DNA of 64,000 nt from Acridotheres tristis (lineage: Eukaryota; Chordata; Aves; Passeriformes; Sturnidae). The notes beneath the pieces were generated by a model. That model ran no database searches and was not told the origin of the DNA. It saw nothing but the letters and a program-made list of their open reading frames with translations. The stretch covers positions 4,783,976 through 4,847,975 of the forward strand of contig CM072889.1 in assembly GCA_037013685.1 (NCBI GenBank), written 5' to 3'. Both the position numbers and the translations under genes were made by a program. Below are positions 35,646 to 49,000 of this stretch, piece after piece; position 1 is the stretch's first letter; each line of letters starts with the position of its first letter.

Positions 35646-37679
35646 GCTGGTTTAAAATCTAAGCAGAACATGTTTTGGCCCTGTTTAAAACCCATATGTT
35701 TTAGTAGGGGAGGCAGGTGTGGAGCTCACCTGATTTGGTGAGGGGGTGGAGGGATGCCAAGGCTCAGTGACACTGCTGGAAGCTAACAGAGCTGAAACTC
35801 CTTTAGGCACCCCTGACCAGCACCCAGGTGTGTACTTTTAACTGCCACATCCTTTGCTTGGATTTTTCATGTTTACGAGCTTGAAAGGGTAACAGCTTCA
35901 GTGGCATCAAGTGTTTATTTGAAAAAACAAGCTGCAAAAGTGGCAACAGCAGAATGCTCTGTAGATCTGGAGATCAGAGTACAGGAACAGTTCTCTGGCC
36001 AAAATAAAGGGGCTTCACTGTCTGCAGGCAGAGCTCAACCTGCACTCACAAGGGAACACAGGATTAACTCAAGTTGCAATGTTGTCAAGCAGATGCAATC
36101 TGTCAGAAAGTGAAAAATACCTCAAGTTTTTACCATTGTTGAGTAAACTGTCAATTTAGACATGAATTTGTTATGGTTTTTAAAAAGACTAAATTTTAAA
36201 TCAATTTCGTTTTAAAAATCTGTATTTATAGAAACTAAATTTACTCTTCTGTGCATAAGGATTTCTTGGTTTATATGAAAGTCCAAGTGAGAAAAGCCAG
36301 ATGGTGGTAAAGTTTATTTCCCCATCTGTACCTTCAGGAACAGAAGTGATAAGATCTGTTTCATAGATGTGTTCTAAGTACATTATAGCAATTCTGGGTT
36401 TGCTTCTAGTCAAAACAGAACTCCTTGCAATTTGTTGATATCTGAAAGGCCAAGTAATTGAGCCAAAAAAAAAAAAAAAAAAAGAATGCACCCAGTTTGT
36501 GGGCACGTAAATCCTGAAAGAATCAAGCATTTTTCCTAAATAATGCATCAAACACAACTCCTGCATTTGCAATGAAAGCACTTTGAATGAAATGTTAATG
36601 CAAGTTATCAAAAAGAGCACATATCAGAAGCAGTCTGTGTGCTAAAGCTGTTTCTAAGCCAGTAACAAAAGTAAAAATTGTGAATGGGAGTTTCAAAGTT
36701 CCCAAATAACACAACTGAGGCTCAGTGATGCCATATACAGGCAATACACAAAACCTGATTGTCAGAGCAGCACATTACTGCTCACAGAAGTGCATTAACA
36801 CTGAGTGATAAATCATGGTTCATTGATTTGGGGGGGTACTATCTGCTACTTCTCTTTTGTAATCCTGTTTGCATATAGAGGAGGAAGAAAACTTTGGGAA
36901 CTCCCCTATCATTTCACCAGAAAAAAAAAAAAAAAACCAAACAACTGTTATTCCTGGGAAATAGAAGTTTATGTTGCTTGAGCCAAAAATTACAAAATTA
37001 TCACTGTCCTTACTGGAGAAAGAACAGAATGCACTTACTATTTCAGTACACAGGGAAAAGTGCAAGCTAGACACATCACCCACTGATTCGTGGAAGAGAA
37101 GAGCTTTCATATAAACACTATTTGGAACTGAATTCAGTACTATTTATCTATTTCTAAATTATACCCCTGAGAGCTTCAGAGATAATCCCGCTTTCTTTTG
37201 CTTCTGTTACTTAGAGCCTGGAGAATACAGGGAGTGTGGGATGGTTTGTCTTATTAAGTATTCTTCAGAAGTTCATGCACTTGGAAGCTTCTGCTAGGAA
37301 ATTCAGTGTTGGTTGTTGCTTTGCCACCTTCCTCTGAGAGCTGGAGATTTTGGAGATCAAAAGGAAGTGGATGAAATGAACACCACAGCATCAGCTCATG
37401 AATTTATACTTATCTGGAATGTCATATTCTTATTAACACAAATTAACATTTTCACTGAAGATATCAGTATTTTTCACTCAAGCTACAAAAGGATTTCAGC
37501 CTCCACTAACTGTGGAGAAGAAAAATATCTGGAAATGCATTAGGAGAGAAAGCAACAAACATCTTTGGACTGCTGAAGATGAAGAGTAGGAAGTTTAGCT
37601 CTGACAGTTTCATGGAAGATAAGAATAGCAATATGTCATCATCTTGGTTTCAACAGGGACAGAGTTAATTTTCATCTTA

Positions 37680-38060
37680 GAACTGTATAACCATTGAGGT
37701 TGGAAAAGACTCCTGAGACTAAGTTCAACCATTAAGCCCTTTTTCCAGTGCCACATCCACACAGCTTTTGCCCACTTTCAGGTATGGTGATTCCACCACT
37801 ACCCTGGGCAGCCTATTCCAATGCTTGACCACCCTTTCAGAGAAGAAATTTTTCCTAATATTCAGTCTAAACCTCCCCGGCACAATTTGAGGCTGTTTCC
37901 TCTTGTCCTGTCACTTGTTACCTGGGAGAAGAGACTGACTCCTACCTGGCTCCACCCTCTTGTCAGGCAGCTGTAGAGAGTGATAATGTCCCCCTTGAGC
38001 CTCCTTTTCTCCAGGCTGAGCCCCTCCAGCTCCTTCAGCTGCTCCTCTTCAGACCTGAAC
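37680..38060 (-). mobile_element. CR1 LINE 3'-end fragment
   Basis: Plus-strand reading gives AGAACTGTATAACCATTGAGG, TTGGAAAAGACTCCTGAGA, CCTGGGCAGCCTATTCCA, GAGAAGAAATTTTTCCTAAT, CTCTTGTCCTGTCACTTGTT and CTTTTCTCCAGGCTGAGCCC, the usual order in the reverse complement of a CR1 3' end. Truncated. Confidence 0.9.
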
Positions 38061-40121
38061 TGCATGGAGTTCACCTTGGAACAAAGGCTTCTTTTCATAA
38101 GAGAAAACTTTTCTTCAGAGCTGAAAACTGAACAAGACTCAGAATATTTCAACTATAAACCCCTCACTGGTAACTGCAAAAAAAACGTTCCAGCTGCTGA
38201 GATGTTATTGTCAAGGAATGGTGTTCACTTTCTTTAGAATGTTCCTCAATTTCTGCTTTACAGTCCCCAAATATGCCTCGTCAGAAAACAAAGAGCAGCT
38301 GGGTGTGTGCAGGTGCACAACGAGGTCTCACAGGGAAAAACATCTCTCAAAAGAGAGTATTTTCTTTCAAATATTCAGGTCTAAAACTGAAATTGTCTAC
38401 ATCTTTAAATAATCTAAAAGAAATTAAGGTAAAATAAATTCGGTCATATAAAACACTCTGTTAACCTACATTTGAATAACCCAACTTAACTACAGCTCCA
38501 AAACCTGGCAGTTGTGTTTCCCTAATGCTGGATCAAACAACTGATGACTGCAAATCACACAGATTATCTGTGCTATTGCCAAAGCCAGCCTAGGGAACAG
38601 AAGGGAAGCAGATCACCTCTGTCGGGAGGAATTTCTGTGCTGGTTTAAGGTTATCATTAGCAAGACTCAAAAATCTACATTGTTCTAAATATATTTGCAA
38701 GTAGACATTGGGTGATTTTCACAGTAAAGTGTGTAAATGTACAGAGATTGCTACAAGTGAGGACATCTTGATCCTCATATATTCTCACCACTGTTGGTCA
38801 AAACTGAAATCCCAACATACTTCATATGTGGATGCATCCTACTTCCCTGAACCAGGAGTTAGCTTTTCTCTTTTTTGCCAGAGGACGTATTTCCTGACAT
38901 AATGAGGCAGGTGACTTATCTATCAAAATGACAACACAGACATTTCAGAGAACATACAACAAATTCTCATTATTTACTACAAATATATAAACTAAAATGA
39001 AATAAAATTTAATAACTTGACTACATGAAAATTATGAAACAGTTTGTATTTTATACAGAGCGTATGTACACTGGTTTTGGAAATGAGGGTTTTATCCATG
39101 CAAATTTAATACAAAACACTATTTACAAAAAAAAGCCAAACAAACAAACAAAAAAACAAACTGAAACAGTAAGAACATTTTTCAAAAGAAACAAGTATGT
39201 TGGAAGCTCCAGCAATAATGGAAATCCTGAAAAAAGGCTTAATACAGTATAGTACAAGTAGACAATCTTCAAAAGTATGAAAGATGCACTTTACAAGAAC
39301 ATGAAATGCAAAATAAATTGAAATGCACTATCAAAAATTTTGCAAGTATATCTACAATTTGAGCATCTGTTTTTAATGATCACTCTCCTGCTGTGCCCTC
39401 AGAACTACTTTTGCCACATTCTGCACACATATACATGTTGACCATTTGGTTACATTGCATCTTCTGAGTTTTATAACCACAAGTTACAAAATAAAATAAC
39501 TGAATACCAAGTGAATTATAATTGTAAAGCAATCACATTTTCATTGTTCTAGACACTCCGTAATAGTAAAAAATATTAACATTATTCCCAGTGTATTCCA
39601 CCAACCCACCCTTTTTCACTACATCTCCTGGAAATGTCAGCCTTGCCTTGCTGCTGTGCCACAGCCAAGAGCAGCTACAGCCAGGAACTCCCCTGGCTGC
39701 AGGAATGCTTCAGGTGTCACATCTCTTCAGCAAACAAACACAACTGCATCAACAGCTCCATGGGAAGAGCACAGTCCTGCACAGCTCCAGAATATAAATT
39801 AATACTGGACAGTTACTGCAAGTTCCCATGCCAGCTATGGCACAACCAAACCCTACATAAAGATAGTAATTTTGGAAATATTTCATTGGTTCACTCATTT
39901 TAAAAAGAAACAAAGCAAAAAAGTATCCTTGTGGAATTTCCAAATATTTTCTGTTTTACAATCTGCCTTCATAAAACTATGACGGAAAAAGTTATGCTTG
40001 CCTTATTTTACATAACTTTGAATGTAGTGAGGAAACCCTCCTTAGTGCCAAGAATTTAGTTTAAATGACTGACTTTATGGAGTAAAAGAGTCACAAAACT
40101 CTGGTCTCACTGAAGCCTTGC

Positions 40122-40215
40122 AATCATAGACTTACTTAGGCTGGAAAATACTTTAAATTTGCAGTTGAATTTGATCCATTTAACACTGCCAAAATCAACA
40201 TCTTTCCAAAACAAT
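40122..40215 (-). mobile_element. Old, diverged CR1 3'-end fragment
   Basis: CAATCATAGACTTACTTAGG, GGCTGGAAAATACTTTAAA and CCATTTAACACTGCC resemble the reverse complement of a CR1 tail, but more diverged than the other copies. Confidence 0.55.
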
Positions 40216-43200
40216 TAAATTTCCTGTCAGTCTGAGCTATTTTTCTCCTTTAGAATTTCTTAACATACTAGAGCCACATAAAATTTTTTTGGTTTTGCTT
40301 AAGATTAGGATTCTAAAATTTAAAAAATACTCTCAAAATTATTTCTTGAAAATGCAATTTTGAAAATGCATTTTTTTTTAAATAATGTGAACTAAAAAAG
40401 ATTAGATGACATTTTAAAACAACTGGTGTTCCTTCCCTAGAAATGGACCAAGTAGCTTGCAGAAATTTTGCTGCCCTTTGCCTCTCTCTGAAAAAATAAT
40501 GGTCAAACTCAATGAGGGAACAAACACTTCATATAACCAGAATTTTAAGATAGTATGTTGCCAAAATTGTACTATGTGAAATACCTAAAGACAAATAAAG
40601 CAAAGGGCAATTTATTATGTAACTAACATAGGAGCCAGAACTGCTCCTGTGCAGTGGCAAGTTTAAACTAAAATTCAATTAATTACATATATTCTCTATT
40701 TAAGCAGTGAAGATCAGCAGAATTTTTCTTCACAGGAAAAGAAAAATTTCGTATTTTACAAAACAAACTGTAACATAACATTGCTCATTAGGAACAGACA
40801 GTTCACATTTCACTCTGTAAATAAATTACACATGACCCAGTGTGCTGCATATGGAACAAACTCAGCAATACTGTTTGCACTCCCTCACAGAAGTGCACAA
40901 GGGCCACATTAACTGGTTCAGAGCCACAGTGCAATTTTCAGTCAGAAAAGGTCTGTGGTTCCCAGAGCAAAAAACTTCCTCTGCCTCACTACATCACCCA
41001 CTGCTGGTGAAAGTTAAATATTGGTGAATATCTGTTATCAATGACTCTGCAGTTATCACGTGGAGTTTTTGCAGCATCTCTCTAAGAGCAAGGAGGTGCT
41101 TCTGGCAGCAGCTGTCCTGCACAGGCCTCACTGCACAAGGCAGGGGATCACAAGGGGCACATGCCAGGTCCCCGCCTAGGGCTGGGCACAGACAGTGCTC
41201 TCTGCACAATCAGCCACTCTCCTGTAGCACTGGGACACAGCTGTCCAAACCAAATGGGCTCTGGAACACAACGATGGCAAATGCCTTCTTGTTCTAAGCT
41301 CTACTGAAAGCTCCATGCACTCAAGGATCCTCACCCCTCAGCTACAAAACATGCCCTTCTTTACTATGAGTGAAGGCTTTTCCTGGTGAAGTGATTCAAT
41401 GTGAAATCAACTCAGAGCACTCTTCTGCTTGGACAACTCTACTTTGCCTTTCCCACTGCTGGTCTTAATGGTATTTTTTTAATTCCAAATTTGTGTGTGT
41501 TTATTTACTTTTACTTTTCAAGTACAGATCCTCTAACAAAAACACAGACATTAGCCTTTAGTGGCATTTGATTTGCCAATACCAAACCACACCTCCTATC
41601 TGCAGAAGTGCTAAAAACTCCTACAGTTTGCTTTTAGTTGAAATCAGCAGAATGAGCCTTTCAAATAAACATATAAGGAATCAGCAAAAGGACGAAGTAC
41701 CTGACCTTCATCCTTCTTACCAGTACCAACACGACACATGAAAGTTCCCTTTTAGTGAAAACAGATGTCTTCATTTCTGTTTGGATTTGGCTACAGATTT
41801 ATGCCAAAATCTGAGGAGACTGCCATTAAATTATATGGTATTTGAAATAAAGATTTCAGTGCAGTAAAAACCTAGGTTGGCCTCACCTACAACTTTATCG
41901 AGGTAACACACCTTCCTACTTCACTTCAATGTAATTGTTGCTACCATCTAAATAATGTTTGGCTTATCAGAAAATTTTTATTAAATGAATCCACATAACA
42001 TTTTACAACTTCATTTGACTTACCAGAGGCCACTATTCTAGTCAAGAATCTGACACTAAAGTTTTCTAGTATCAAATAAGTTTAAGCCACGTTTGCTATG
42101 GTCTCCAGCTCAGGTGTTCCACAAACAAAAAAGGCGAGAATCTACTGAAGTCAAGGGTAAAACTTGCTTTGACTTCAGAAAAGGCTAGGATTAAAAAAAG
42201 CCCAAACTTATGATTCATGTCAGTTGTATAGATGTATTGTTTCAAATCCATTCCTCCCTATTTTATGCTCACAGTTCTTGGTTAGATTTTGGAAGGCCTG
42301 CAGATGCAGGGGTCTGGATGGTTTCTGCATCCCAGCAGTGCCCCAGTGAGCACACTGGATTAGCAGTGCTGGAAAACAGATGTAAAGCATTTCTAAGATA
42401 CCCTCTAGGAAGACACTACACTTCACAACAATTATTTTACTGTCACTGCTCTAAGACCTCACCATATCTGGGACATTATTGCTCAAGTGAAATATCAGTC
42501 ACGTGTGACATACCGCATCCAGTGACATAAAACACAGAAAAAATACACAAGGCCAGAAGCCCTGCCACTATGCTGATTCACTCTGTAATTTACAGTCCAT
42601 GCCACATTATTGCAAAGTTTATTAGGAAAACTTAATGCACCCTCCTAAAGCTTTTATTTTTGACTTTTTCTCCAAGTCCTAACTGCAAATGGAGCAAGTG
42701 CAAAAGGAACTTAGCAGGCCTCTGTTTTTAACTATCCCACCAGCTGTATCAAATACTAAGTAATGGCATCAAATGGAAAATGGGTATCTCAAACACTGGA
42801 AATGTTTGGAGCAGGGATTCTGGAATCACAGTAGTTTACCAGTGCCACTGGAACAATTTCTTAAAAAAATGAAAGAGGAAAGTGGCCCAGAGTAACCAAA
42901 AACATGAATGCACTAGATCTGAGAATGAATAAAAAAAATAAGTAAGATGCTGGGAATAAAAAGGAAAGGGAGAAAGGAGTAGAGTATGCAAATTCTTGTA
43001 GAGAGAAGACACAACTATTTCAACAGGTTACTTGGAAATGAAAACCTAAAGTTCAAATGTTTTAGCATAATTTTTGAAATTGCTCTTAAAGAAATCACAA
43101 TAGGTACAAGCTGATGTTAGCAAGGCTTTAGATTATTATTATTATTTATAAAAGCAGTTAGAGACAAGAAAAGATTCATCCAAGCACAGTAGATCTTTTC

Positions 43201-43378
43201 TCAGACTGCTCCTAAGGGTATTTGAAGGCTTTAATCTTTGCCATGCTAAAAGGGAAGGCTTGGAAGAATCATGATTATCCTTCCCAAGAAGCAAGAAGGC
43301 AGTCATAACAGTTTCCAAGGAATGGCAAAGCAAGACTGTTGCTAGCAAATCTGTGGGGAAGAACTGCGAAGTACCGGG

Positions 43379-43413
<35 letters not shown>
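43379..43413. repeat. 35-base poly(A) run
   Basis: Uninterrupted A on the plus strand, thus U in an LRCH2 transcript if it reaches this far. No retrocopy is evident next to it. Confidence 0.95.
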
Positions 43414-43416
<3 letters not shown>

Positions 43417-45893
43417 GTTTGCTTATTTTCAGTTTAAAATGAGCACATAAGTTTCATATCCAGTTTTCAACTTACTAAGGAGTTTGAAAAAACCCTAAGT
43501 AGTCAGCAGCTGCCATGCTACATCAAGGGAATTCTTAATGTTTACACTGTGATGTAGCTTAACAAAATTAGTTCAAGAAGGAAAAATGCTACCTTAGGAT
43601 CAGAAAATGATTTTAAATATGACAATGAAATAGCAGTGGAGATCAGTTTTCAGATAACTTGAAAGTGACAATTTATAGTTAGCACTTCCATGGCTAACAC
43701 TGAACTAGAACTTTGCTCTGGTAGTAACAACAGTAGTGAAATGAAGGATAAGGACTTAATCATTTTGAGTAGCTGGGTTTTTTAAATGTAGCAGGCAAGC
43801 ATTTTGCTTAGGGAATTATAACTTTTTCATTAGTTTTTGCATGACTTTTCAGATAGTGCCTTTAATAATAAACAAGACTGAAGCTGTTAAAATAACCATT
43901 AAGAAGAGATACAAGAACCAATTAGAGACAGATTTGAAATACGTTATTTCAAATGTCAAAGCAATCCAGTTTCCTTAAACACATATTTATCTAACCTAAG
44001 ATTTATATCTAGGACTTTGCAAATTAATTTATACACCAGCCTCTCTATGAGCTGTGTTTTAAGACAACACTATATTTACAATAGTGGATTTCAACTATAA
44101 CGTGTACACTAACTTGTTTCAATGGATTTAAAAATAAGTGCTATTTTTAAACTTATCATCAGAAAAAGGTTACTTTTCCTGTCAGCTATTGCCTGTAAGG
44201 ACTGCAACAGAAGGAATAGACAATACTCCTCCCTCATTCTTTTATGAATTATTTTACATGGGGTCTTGATCAATTAGAATGAACAGAATCAAATCTTATC
44301 ACATGATTGGCAAACATATCCCTCAACTGAACTTAGCCTGAAATAGAAAATCTGTGGCAGTCAAAACACTTTTTAAATTGAGCTACCTATTAATGATGAA
44401 CAACCTAATACAAACAGATCTACAATCAAAATTATGAAATTCTTTGCAACTTGTTTAGAGAAGAACCCGACTGGGTATGATTTCTAATGTTCTCAAAACA
44501 CCAAGAATTTGTGGAGAAGCAAACAAATACATGAACTCAGAAGTTTCAGAAAACCACCACAGTGGAAATGTTCCGCTTTCACATTTATCAATCGATCTAA
44601 TGTCTGAGCACAGTGACATGTGTACAGACTGACCCGTGTGCTAATGCCACACTAATATAAATTACACAATAAACCCTGCAAACACTGAAAAGATAAACAC
44701 TGATACTTCCCAGCTAAATTATGGATATACCTGTTGTAAAAATGTAATGTGAGATCAGGAGCAACTACACAAAATCCTGAACATCACAGTGTAAACCTGA
44801 GATTTTGGCAGTTTTATCAAAATGTCCTAAATTACTCTGTATGAATCACTAGTCCTCATGTCTTATTCATCATGTGTATTTGTTTGTCCCAAACAAAGAA
44901 AAATAGACAACTTTATATTTGTCCAACAATACACTAAAGCAAAAGTAATTAGGCATTATCAAATTAAATATCATAAATAAAAAGTATTTACAGTATTTTC
45001 TAATTATTAGACAACAAATAACCAATGAAATTGTGCAACAAACTTAAAACACCCAACATCAAAAATGTGAAGTATTACTTAAATCTTCACATACTGATTT
45101 TACAACAAAAAATTATTAAAATAGTAAAAAAATTCCATTTTATCTATTTTAAACAAAGAAATTTCAAAAATGTTTGAGTTAAGAGTTATCAATTACACAG
45201 GCACTTCACAGGTAAACAATCTACAGTACAACTGAAAAAAAATATTTGGCACCAACCTAGAAGACTGGAAAAACTCAATAAACTGTGTCCTTTTCTCACT
45301 GTATCCTGTTCTGTGTAATCACCAGACACTCAGACTCAATACTGGCAATGCTAGAAGTGCGTAAGTTACAATCGGGAGTGCAAAAAACAAAGAACGCAAA
45401 TATTAAGCTTTCAGAGAGTGAAAGGAGATTACAAGTGATCAGTTGCTCACATTTCTACCATCATACCATCACTACATTTTTGTCTTATCTTTAAATCAAA
45501 GAATTGACTTGAAAAATGAAAGTGACAGGGGTGTGTTTTGTACTTTCAAAAGTAATTCAAACAACATTTTCAATGTAAAAAAAGAAATTCAGCATTTAAC
45601 TCTAACACTGAGATGTTAAATGGCAGCTTTTAACTTCACTAGAAAGAGAATCTGATGCTACCACGTTCTCTTTGTACATCCAATTACAAAAGAAAAAAAA
45701 TAGTTATGTTCTTTTAATTGTGAACTGACTCAAAAGGTTTTCACACACAGCTCCAAAGTAAGGCTCTCTACAGCATCTGGACAAATTTTAGTTTTTGATG
45801 GCTTAGGTGTTCCCGTGTAGGAGGCTCAAGTGCCTGAGAGCAATCCTTATCAACAGAGCAAATGGCAAGTTGTCTAGCTGCCAGAAAGTCGTG

Positions 45894-46013
45894 TCACATG
45901 GAAGAAAGCTGAGATACTTTCAACGTAGGCAACTCAAGCAGAGCTTGAACTGTGAGGCCAACCTTCACCAGACCCCTTTCCTCCAGAATGTGATGAGGCA
46001 AGCAAAGTCTCTC
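45894..46013 (-). CDS. LRCH2: LRCH2 terminal coding exon: CH domain end and C-terminus
   Basis: Acceptor ttttgcag. Encodes ERLCLPHHILEERGLVKVGL, TVQALLELPTLKVSQLSSM then TGA (45896-45894). The exon continues as 3' UTR below 45894. Confidence 0.96.
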   Translation of the reverse strand, partial: ERLCLPHHILEERGLVKVGLTVQALLELPTLKVSQLSSM

Positions 46014-49000
46014 CTGCAAAAGAACAAGGACATTTAACCAGTTCCATGCCTTTGTCCCCAGGGCGGGTAACAAACACATTCTCTGAAGCAACACACGCGT
46101 CAGGAAGACACTTGCAGAGAAAACGCCCTAAAAGTCACATGTGGTTCTCTACAGCAACAGGATGGGCAGAAACCTGTTATAATTACTATCTGTTTAAAGT
46201 GTTAAACTACAACAGTGTCAGAAGATACATAGAAGACTGCTAAATTCATAAAGTAAAGGACTTTCTTTTCATAAGCAAAGTAAGAAAAATAAGCTAGTGG
46301 GTGTTGTTGGCTCAGTGGCCTTCTTCCTCCTTCCCCTGTTTTGCAGACTTATTACCAACCTTTCCCTTGGGATAACTTAGAAGTGCTGATAGACTCAATA
46401 AAGAGCCATTCTCCGAGAAAGTCATTGTTCAGTCTCAAAATTTAGCACAAGTTGGACAAACTTCCCAACTGCCAGCTGATGTTACAAGTAATTCATGACG
46501 TAAATCTCAGCATCTCTAGCTTCTGAACGGCCTGTAGCTCCACATGAGACAGAAACTACAGCAGAGCAGTAAACCAGCTTCTAATTTTATTCTTGCACTA
46601 AAGAATATCAAGGGATTTTTTGTGTCTCGTAACATGCAGGAATGATTGAATTTTTAGGGTTTCTCCCCTCATATAAAAGGAGGTAAGAAGATAAATTTGG
46701 GCAACAGAAGCACAAGTAATGGGCTGCAACTACAGCCATATTAAAAAAGACAGCCAATCATTCAGCCTACTGACTTCTCTAAGTGCAGGACATTTCTTAG
46801 GCAGACTGAACTCATGCCAAAATGAGTTGCTAAACTCAAGACTTTAAAGTAATAAAACTTCACCCTCTCAAGTCCATTCCTTTGTTTAGATGATAATACA
46901 TTTTACAAGGTTAATGTTATTTCTACTATTAAGAACTGACTAGAAACCCATAAAGTAGCTTCCTCAAGTTCACCGTGTAAGTCTGGAATTTTTAAGTTCT
47001 CTGGTCAGTGTAATTATGACTACTGCTCCCTAAATAAAGCTCCCCCAATCCCCCAAACTCAGTATTTGTTGATGTTTTCTGTGCTTATTAATACATCAAT
47101 AAAGCAATTAGTGTACCTGTGGAACGCCCAATTTTTTACAAGCATCAAGAAAGTTTTCAACATTTCTTCGGCACTTTGCCATGCTGAGTTTAGGCTGTGA
47201 AGACAAGATATTAGATCTTCATCAGGCATTCATGAAGGAGTGTGTACTTCTGATGCAAATTCATTTACAATTACAAAAAAAAACAAGACACATTCTATGA
47301 AGACTCAGTAAGAGGAAAATGGTTCTTAAACTAAACTTCTGAGCCTCAGTTAATGCTTCTTCCAGAAAAACCAAAGTGAGTAATGTATCAAATTCATGTG
47401 GTAAACATGAGTCACAATGTTTTATAACTGAACTTCAAAAGCTTGTTTTCATGTAAGATGTAACAAAAACGAGATAAATTATGTATGCCTTACCACTGCT
47501 GGCGATGGGACATGAATGCTGGCCACAGAACGTGGCCTTATGTGATTGGCTAAATGGCAAAGAACCACCCCATCCATCAACGCTGCTCCAATGTCATCTG
47601 GCAAAATTACCTTCAACCTGGATTCAAGATTCTAGGAAAAAGGCCATAAGTAAGTTACTCTCAACATTAGCTAATTTTTCATTTTAAATCCAGGGTATTT
47701 TAAAGCATGTAGATGCTTAAAAGGAACATTTTAATACTAAAGTGAAATAAACAGAATAAATTTAGACTTTACTCAGTATGAATATCCTTTTCTCCTTATA
47801 GGCCCTATGTTCCTGTTGTTTGTATTATTGGTTTTTGTTGTGTTTTATGTTATTTTCTGGGGGTTTTTTTAATGACACAACAACACACATTGAGAAAGAC
47901 CTTCTGCCAACAATGACCAGAATACACAGCTCTCAAGCCCATACAACAAACTCACTGCTCATAACAGGAAAGCACAGAACTCAAGGACAGAAGTGCTATC
48001 CTGAATATGTCATCAATGCTTGTGGGCAGAATCTGAGTGTTGAAACCATACAGTATTTTATGAGAAGGAGGAAAAGAAAAAAAAGGAAACACAACTGTGG
48101 GAAAGGCTACTTCACTTGTACAGATGTAAGTCAAGCTGGCCAAGGCCCCACTCTTCTGTTGCAAAACAGAGAAGGCAAACAATGATTTCTCCCACCCCAA
48201 CAACAAGACTTTACAGCTCAGGAAGTGAATCAGACAAAACAAACGTCCTTCATAGAAGTCACACCACAAATCAGCACTGCCCTGAATATCAGAGCAGCTA
48301 TGATTTAATTAATTCTAACTGTTATATGCCTTGAAAACAGAACTACACAAAAAAAATTACTGAAATTCTGAAATGTAGATCCCATTCATGACTATGAAAT
48401 TTGTAGAAACTTTCTACACTCAAAAAGCATTTGGCTATTTAGAAAACAATAATCATTTTTCTTCAGATCTCAGGTCAGACACTAGCAAACACAAGCAGAT
48501 TTGTTGTATCCCTAAGAAAATTTAAAACCTCAGAAAAAAAATAATTTCACTTTGTTTTTTAAAAACAAAACAACCCCAACAAAGTCCTAGTTGGTATTTT
48601 GGTTTGACCCAAATCAAAATGTTTGGACCCAAACAAGTATCAGTGTAGCCTGTTACATGAAATTCCTTAGGAAGAAATACCACAACAGGGATGCCCTTGT
48701 ACAACTGCAACAATCTGGAGGCCTTTAAAAAGAAGATTTATATTGTGGTACAGAGCAAACTAAATGCACTGCACCCATACAGTGAATGATGGTACCTACA
48801 CTGCGAAGCTGTCTGATCTGCTCCCTTTCTTCCCTTAAATGTTCCATTTTCCTCCTCATAGTAAACCCAGGATCCACTGCACCATAGTCCTGGCGTGAGG
48901 CACGGCTGAAAGCTATCAAACATGAGGGAAGTCAATCAGCAGAATTCAGATTGAAAATATTCAAAAACTAAAGATCTGTAACTGAGGACAAAAACAGGTA

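Larger units (their letters stand above)
34069..37679. other. Intergenic DNA between LTR copy 2 and the CR1 fragment
   Basis: Base composition shifts from mixed to clearly AT-rich at about 36 kb. Contains poly(A) runs at ~36463-36482 and ~36921-36936. No gene recognised. Confidence 0.55.
38061..45893 (-). other. LRCH2: Probable LRCH2 3' UTR and flanking DNA
   Basis: AT-rich, exon-free sequence immediately downstream of the LRCH2 stop. The proximal part must be 3' UTR, but no single end can be chosen. Minus-strand AATAAA hexamers occur, for example, at 42618-42623 and 42653-42658. Contains an old CR1 fragment (40122-40215) and a 35-base poly(A) run. Confidence 0.5.
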
